Source: Pyrinomonadaceae bacterium (GTDB taxonomy: Bacteria > Acidobacteriota > Blastocatellia > Pyrinomonadales > Pyrinomonadaceae). Taken from it: DNA of 64,000 bases. Where the stretch lies: positions 1-64,000 of the forward strand of contig DASUNM010000002.1 in NCBI GenBank assembly GCA_036277115.1. Direction: 5' to 3'. Both the position numbers and the translations under genes were made by a program. The notes beneath the pieces were generated by a model. The model did not search any database. It saw only the letters and a program-made list of their open reading frames with translations, and was not told the DNA's origin. This document shows positions 60,259 to 64,000 of the stretch, piece by piece. The first letter of the stretch is position 1, and each line of letters opens with the position of its first letter.

Positions 60259-60813
60259 CGGTGCGTGAAAGCGGACGTTAAATCAGACTACTTACGAGGA
60301 ATGGAAGGTGAGCATCGCACAACTGCCGTGCGTCGTCCAGTGGGTTTGCCAAAAAGCCGGGGGGAGCGACCAAACTCGCCGAGCTGCGTAGCAGCGGTCT
60401 TAGCTAAGCCCAAGGCGAGGCTTTGCGGGCCTTGGGAACCATGCCGTTATAGATCAGCGGAGCCCGCGAAGCGGGCGACATCTCAGTCCCGAGTCCAGAG
60501 CCTTGAGTTTCGAGTCAGACCAACGCGAGTGCCTCATTGAGTGGTCCGTTCTGAAGAGAAATCTTTGCTCCACGATCCTTCCGATAGCCTAACTCAAGGT
60601 CGCCGCTCCGCGGCTCCTCCAAAATTTATTAACCATCGTAACCCAAGGCTCGCAAAGCCGCGCCTTGGGCTTAAATAGATCCGCGGCTTCGCAGCTTCGT
60701 TGAATATGTCAGCCAGATCTGAAGTGAGCAGCGATTAATCAAGAGCGTTTAGCGTAACCTAAGACTTTTTGGGCAAAGCTTCGTCCAGGGCATAGAGCTA
60801 CGCTAAGGAGCCA
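60259..60813. repeat. 555-base gap with inverted REP-like copies and a heptamer array
   Basis: Two copies of a roughly 60-base sequence lie in opposite orientation, about 60379-60438 and 60641-60700. Each has a CCCAAGGC/GCCTTGGG stem. Between them is a heptamer array at 60485-60519 (AGTCCCG, AGTCCAG and relatives). The rest has AGCCCGCGAAGCGGGC-type hairpins. A 91-codon open frame at 60265 runs through these repeats and is not a gene. No promoter is clear. Confidence 0.75.
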
Positions 60814-61542
60814 CTACTTCCGCGGATTGATCTTATCCTCGACCCAATTTGTGGCTGGATCCAGCAGCGCGATGTGGTGCGGCTTGCCTTGCCACACCCG
60901 AATCATCGAAATAATCAGAAACACAAAAGTGGCTCCGGAAAACAGACTTGCTCCGGTGAATCTGCCGGAAAATAAATTGGCAAATCCGAGGATAGTGCTG
61001 ATCCCGGTGACACCAATTTGCAGCACCAGTCCCTGCGCCGCGTGAAATCGCACGCGCTTCTCCGTGCGCGGGACAAGCAGCAGTTCGATTATCGAGCCGA
61101 TCATCGCGAGGAAAAACGGAATGTAAGGAATCATCACCGCCCATTTTTCAGGGATGCCCAAGCCGGCAACTTTATGCGAGCCGGGCTTGGCTCCAGCCGG
61201 CGCTGGCGGTGGTTGATAAATCTGAGGGTGTGGCCCCGGTGGCGGTTGATAGATGTTCGCGTCCGGCATGCGCGGTGGCTGATAGGTCGTGGCCTGAGAT
61301 TGGCCATACGCGAATACCGAACGATACGAATCGTCTATGCGACGCGTGGGAGCTTCAGTCTCTGGGTTGCTGCGCGCTGCGTCGTGGGACGTGCGGCCGA
61401 TTTCGCTCGTCACCCCGCCACTCATCGACTGCGTCGGCGGATCGTCGCGCGTGCCGGTATCTCGACCCCAGTCCTCTTCGGCGCGCTCCGCGACGTTTCC
61501 GTCCAGCGGATTTGTGTCGTACTTACTGCGCTTTGGCTGCAT
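60814..61542 (-). CDS. DUF4870-like membrane protein with Pro-rich N-terminus
   Basis: The product has 242 residues. Residues 1 to about 125 are polar and proline-rich, with YQPPP-type repeats (IYQPPPGPHPQIYQPPPAP). The C-terminal half has three hydrophobic segments, WAVMIPYIPFFLAMIGSIIELLL, VLQIGVTGISTILGFANLF and ATFVFLIISMIRVW, and the RFHAAQGLVLQ motif typical of DUF4870 proteins. Function unknown. It lies 42 bases downstream of the JAMM peptidase gene on the same strand. Confidence 0.75.
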   Translation of the reverse strand: MQPKRSKYDTNPLDGNVAERAEEDWGRDTGTRDDPPTQSMSGGVTSEIGRTSHDAARSNPETEAPTRRIDDSYRSVFAYGQSQATTYQPPRMPDANIYQPPPGPHPQIYQPPPAPAGAKPGSHKVAGLGIPEKWAVMIPYIPFFLAMIGSIIELLLVPRTEKRVRFHAAQGLVLQIGVTGISTILGFANLFSGRFTGASLFSGATFVFLIISMIRVWQGKPHHIALLDPATNWVEDKINPRK

Positions 61543-61584
61543 TGGAGAGTTCTACGAGCGCCGGTTGTTTCAGGTTTCCGCGAT

Positions 61585-62007
61585 TCAACTCGTTACTATC
61601 TGATATTCGACTCGCGTCCATTGTCCTTCGCGTTCATCGATGCGGAATGCGCGCAGGCAAGGCTCCGGGTCCCCGAGTCCAACAATAAGGTAAACCGCTG
61701 AAGGGTAGTAGGCAAGACGGACGTCGGTCGCCGACGGTTGCGGGTCGGCTGAGCGCGGATGCGAGTGATAAATCGCCAGCAGTTGCTCTCCGCTTTCGCG
61801 CATGGCGCGCTGCGCCGCGAATAGATCTTCGGGGGCGGCTTCGTAGTTGGTGAGAGGATTCCCTGCGATGTTCCGTGACCGGTAAATCGTCTGGGCCTGG
61901 CCATCTGAGGCGCCGCCGATTAGGCCGCAGCATTCCTGCGGCGAGGCTTCGCGTGCATGCGCGATGATTTGGTCGAACTGGACTTTGGAGAGCTGGATCT
62001 TCATCAC
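61585..62007 (-). CDS. JAMM/MPN zinc metallopeptidase
   Basis: The product has 140 residues. The JAMM motif is complete: Glu in SPQECCGLIGG, then HSHPRSADPQPSATD (His-X-His, Ser, Asp). Bacterial members remove ubiquitin-like proteins such as ThiS/MoaD or cleave cysteine-adduct intermediates. No ThiS, MoaD or E1-like gene is next to it, although thiE and thiD are in the window. It opens MMKIQLSKVQFDQIIAHARE, and a second Met start is equally possible. Confidence 0.9.
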   Translation of the reverse strand: MMKIQLSKVQFDQIIAHAREASPQECCGLIGGASDGQAQTIYRSRNIAGNPLTNYEAAPEDLFAAQRAMRESGEQLLAIYHSHPRSADPQPSATDVRLAYYPSAVYLIVGLGDPEPCLRAFRIDEREGQWTRVEYQIVTS

Positions 62008-62022
62008 GAATTAGGCACGTCG

Positions 62023-62173
62023 TTTCGCTCCGTCAGGAGCGAAATGTTTATAGAAACCTCGACCCAACATGAAAGCGCTCCGTTAGGAGCGCAATCAAGA
62101 AAGGGACGTTGCGCTCCTCCGGAGCTAACAGTTGAATTTGAACTTTGGGCTATAAACATCCTGCCCCTACGGG
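62023..62173. repeat. Composite hairpin element (ATGTTTATAG family) upstream of the JAMM gene
   Basis: Hairpins TTTCGCTCC/GGAGCGAAA (62023-62044), GCGCTCC/GGAGCGC (62075-62092), GCTCC/GGAGC (about 62113-62125) and CCCC/GGGG. ATGTTTATAG follows the first, and its inverted form CTATAAACAT (62150-62159) precedes the last. The order hairpin, ATGTTTATAG, CATGAA, hairpin is shared with 53442-53507. Confidence 0.8.
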
Positions 62174-62185
62174 GCGACGCCCAGG

Positions 62186-63994
62186 CTAATCCTCATCAAC
62201 AATCTTTAGATGCAGCTCTGCCAACTGCTTCGGATCGACTTCGCCCGGGGCGTCGATCATCAGGTCCTGAGCAGAAGCAGTTTTGGGAAAGGCCATCACG
62301 TCGCGAATGTTGTCGGTCGGCACCAGCACCATCATCGTGCGCTCAATACCGGAAGCAATGCCGCCGTGGGGCGGCGTGCCATAAGCCAGCGCGTCGAGAA
62401 AAAATCCAAACCGCGCGCGCGCCTGTTCTTCAGTCATCCCCAGCGCTTTGAAGACTAGTGCCTGCACGTCGCGGCGGTGAATTCTGATCGAGCCGCCGGC
62501 CACCTCAACGCCGTTGATGACAGCGTCGTACGCTTTCGCGCGAAGTTGTCCGAATAGTTCCCTGGTTCCGTTCACCGCGCGCTCCAACGCCGGCACGTCT
62601 TCATCTAATGGCGAAGTGAACGGATGGTGCATCGCATAGTAGCGATCGTCGTCTTCGTGATACTCGAACATCGGGAACTCGGTCACCCAGAGCGGTGTGT
62701 ACACGCCTTCGGGAATAAGGTTTTCACGTTTCGCGAGTTCATTGCGCAAAGCGCCGAGACTCGCCGTGACGACATCCGGTTTACCGGCCACGATTAGAAC
62801 GGCATCGCTTTTTTGCGCGCCTGCGACACCCGCGAGTTCGATAACCTTGTCTTTGCCGAGCGCCTTCAGAAGCGATGACGACACTTCATCGCCAAGTTTG
62901 ATCCAGGCCAGAGCGGTCGCGCCATACCTCTTCACGAACTCCTGCAATTCATCCAGGACTTTGCGCGACATCGAAGCACCGCCGCTGACCACGATTCCTT
63001 TGATCTTTCCCCCGGCCGACAAAACCGATTCGTAGGGCGCGAAGATAGTTTCGGCAAGTGCCGTTGAAAAGTCCTGCAACTCCATTCCCTGAATGCGCAG
63101 GTCCGGTTTGTCTGAGCCGAACCGGCGCATGACTTCCGCATAAGTGAGGCGCGGAAAGGGCGTCGGTAACTCGACCTCAATCAGCCGGAATATGCGCGCG
63201 AAGAGACCTTCGACGAGGGCGTAGACCTGGTCGGGCGTCGCAAAGCTCATCTCAACGTCGAGCTGCGAAAATTCCGGTTGCCGATCGGCGCGCAGGTCTT
63301 CATCGCGGAAGCAGCGCGCGATCTGGTAGTACTTGTCGAGTCCCGCAATCATGCAAATCTGTTTCAGAATCTGCGGTGATTGCGGCAAAGCGAAGAACTT
63401 CCCGGGCTGCACCCGCGACGGTACGACGTAGTCGCGCGCGCCTTCGGGTGTGGATTTGATCAGGTTCGGCGTTTCGATTTGGGTGAAGCCCTGTTCGTCC
63501 ATGTACCGATTGATTTCCAAAAGCAGGCGGTGACGAAGTCGCAGGTTCGATTGAAGCTGCGGCCTCCGCAAATCGAGATAACGGTATTTCAAACGCAGGT
63601 CTTCGGCGGCGAGCGCTGTTTCCGAAGCATCGAGCTGAAAAGGAAGCGTACGCGCGTCGTTAAGAATGCGAATCTCTGTGGCTTGAACTTCAACATCGCC
63701 GGTCTCGAGTTTAGGATTGCGGGCGCTTTCGTCGCGCAGCACCACTTCACCGATTACCGCCAGCACATATTCGCCGCGCACGTCCTTGGCCTTCGCGTGC
63801 GCTTCCGGCGCATTTTCCTGGTTGACGACGATTTGCGTGATGCCGTCGCGGTCACGCAGGTCAATGAACGTCAGCGGACCGAAATCACGCCGCCGCCCGC
63901 ACCAGCCCATCAACGTCACGCGTTCGCCGACGTTGTTTTTACGCAGAGCGCCGCATGAATGCGTGCGTTGCAGGTTTCCGAGGTTTTCAATCAT
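62186..63994 (-). CDS. aspS: Aspartyl-tRNA synthetase
   Basis: AspRS charges tRNA-Asp in the cytoplasm. The product has 602 residues, the bacterial type. The N-terminal OB fold (GWCGRRRDFGPLTFIDLRDRDGI), class II motif 2 (CFRDEDLRADRQPEFSQLDVEMSF, with FRDE and QPEF), the GAD insertion domain at about 280-410 and motif 3 (GGIASGIERTMMVL) are all present. The start lies 6 bases from the window edge, so no upstream control region is visible. Discriminating or non-discriminating type cannot be told by eye. Confidence 0.97.
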   Translation of the reverse strand: MIENLGNLQRTHSCGALRKNNVGERVTLMGWCGRRRDFGPLTFIDLRDRDGITQIVVNQENAPEAHAKAKDVRGEYVLAVIGEVVLRDESARNPKLETGDVEVQATEIRILNDARTLPFQLDASETALAAEDLRLKYRYLDLRRPQLQSNLRLRHRLLLEINRYMDEQGFTQIETPNLIKSTPEGARDYVVPSRVQPGKFFALPQSPQILKQICMIAGLDKYYQIARCFRDEDLRADRQPEFSQLDVEMSFATPDQVYALVEGLFARIFRLIEVELPTPFPRLTYAEVMRRFGSDKPDLRIQGMELQDFSTALAETIFAPYESVLSAGGKIKGIVVSGGASMSRKVLDELQEFVKRYGATALAWIKLGDEVSSSLLKALGKDKVIELAGVAGAQKSDAVLIVAGKPDVVTASLGALRNELAKRENLIPEGVYTPLWVTEFPMFEYHEDDDRYYAMHHPFTSPLDEDVPALERAVNGTRELFGQLRAKAYDAVINGVEVAGGSIRIHRRDVQALVFKALGMTEEQARARFGFFLDALAYGTPPHGGIASGIERTMMVLVPTDNIRDVMAFPKTASAQDLMIDAPGEVDPKQLAELHLKIVDED

Positions 63995-64000
63995 AGATAG

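Noticed and set aside
60265..60540. Open frame of 91 codons in the gap before the FGGY kinase gene
   Set aside because: It runs through REP-like and heptamer repeats, has no recognisable protein features and no ribosome binding site.

Overview
The window is one continuous bacterial chromosome segment, moderately GC-rich and gene-dense, with no phage, plasmid or transposase genes. Its backbone is the complete tuf-S10-spc-alpha ribosomal protein cluster. Zinc-type S14, S4 and L36, a GlnA/GlnE pair, a deoxyhypusine-synthase-like protein and abundant REP-like hairpins together suggest Acidobacteriota, probably the Blastocatellia/Pyrinomonadales side. That assignment is inference; no 16S gene is present.

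Layout. 1-18595: the 3' part of tuf, then rpsJ to rplQ in the canonical order, including secY, adk, map, infA, rpmJ and rpoA, all on the plus strand. 18717-25758: accB-accC, rplU-rpmA, obgE, nadD, rsfS, a sigma-54 activator without a sensor domain, rlmH and a DksA/TraR-type zinc finger protein, closed by a clear terminator. 25832-29581: comF, an alpha/beta hydrolase, a nucleotidyltransferase-like protein, an HNH nuclease and tatA. 29584-31805 (minus): a methyltransferase and rarA. 31981-40862: an orphan ABC-2 permease, a large TPR protein, a small membrane protein, thiE-thiD, a cyclophilin (minus), thrC and two secreted proteins. 40935-45021 (minus): a polyamine cluster of agmatinase, a deoxyhypusine synthase homologue and arginine decarboxylase. 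45446-50789: glnA and glnE with a small zinc-ribbon gene and an SRPBCC protein. 50842-63994: a secreted PIG-L protein, an APC permease (plus), an EEP nuclease, a CDGSH protein, transketolase, an FGGY kinase, a DUF4870-like membrane protein, a JAMM peptidase and aspS.

The most striking feature is not a gene. Almost every spacer longer than about 30 bases in the ribosomal cluster, and many elsewhere, holds a tandem array of degenerate 7-base units (8 or 9 in a few places). Often there are two arms, the second the reverse complement of the first, so the spacer can fold into a long hairpin. By hand I count about 140 heptamers at 21 loci. The consensus differs from place to place but recurs at distant sites. 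Arrays often begin on the stop codon of the upstream gene, and in several genes (rarA, the sigma-54 activator, rsfS, thiD, the FGGY kinase) they have become coding sequence.

A second layer consists of several dispersed REP-like hairpin families. One arm of such an element, carrying a nested 39-base hairpin, lies in frame inside transketolase. Several ribosomal proteins (L22, L18, L17, S17) also carry long low-complexity tails.
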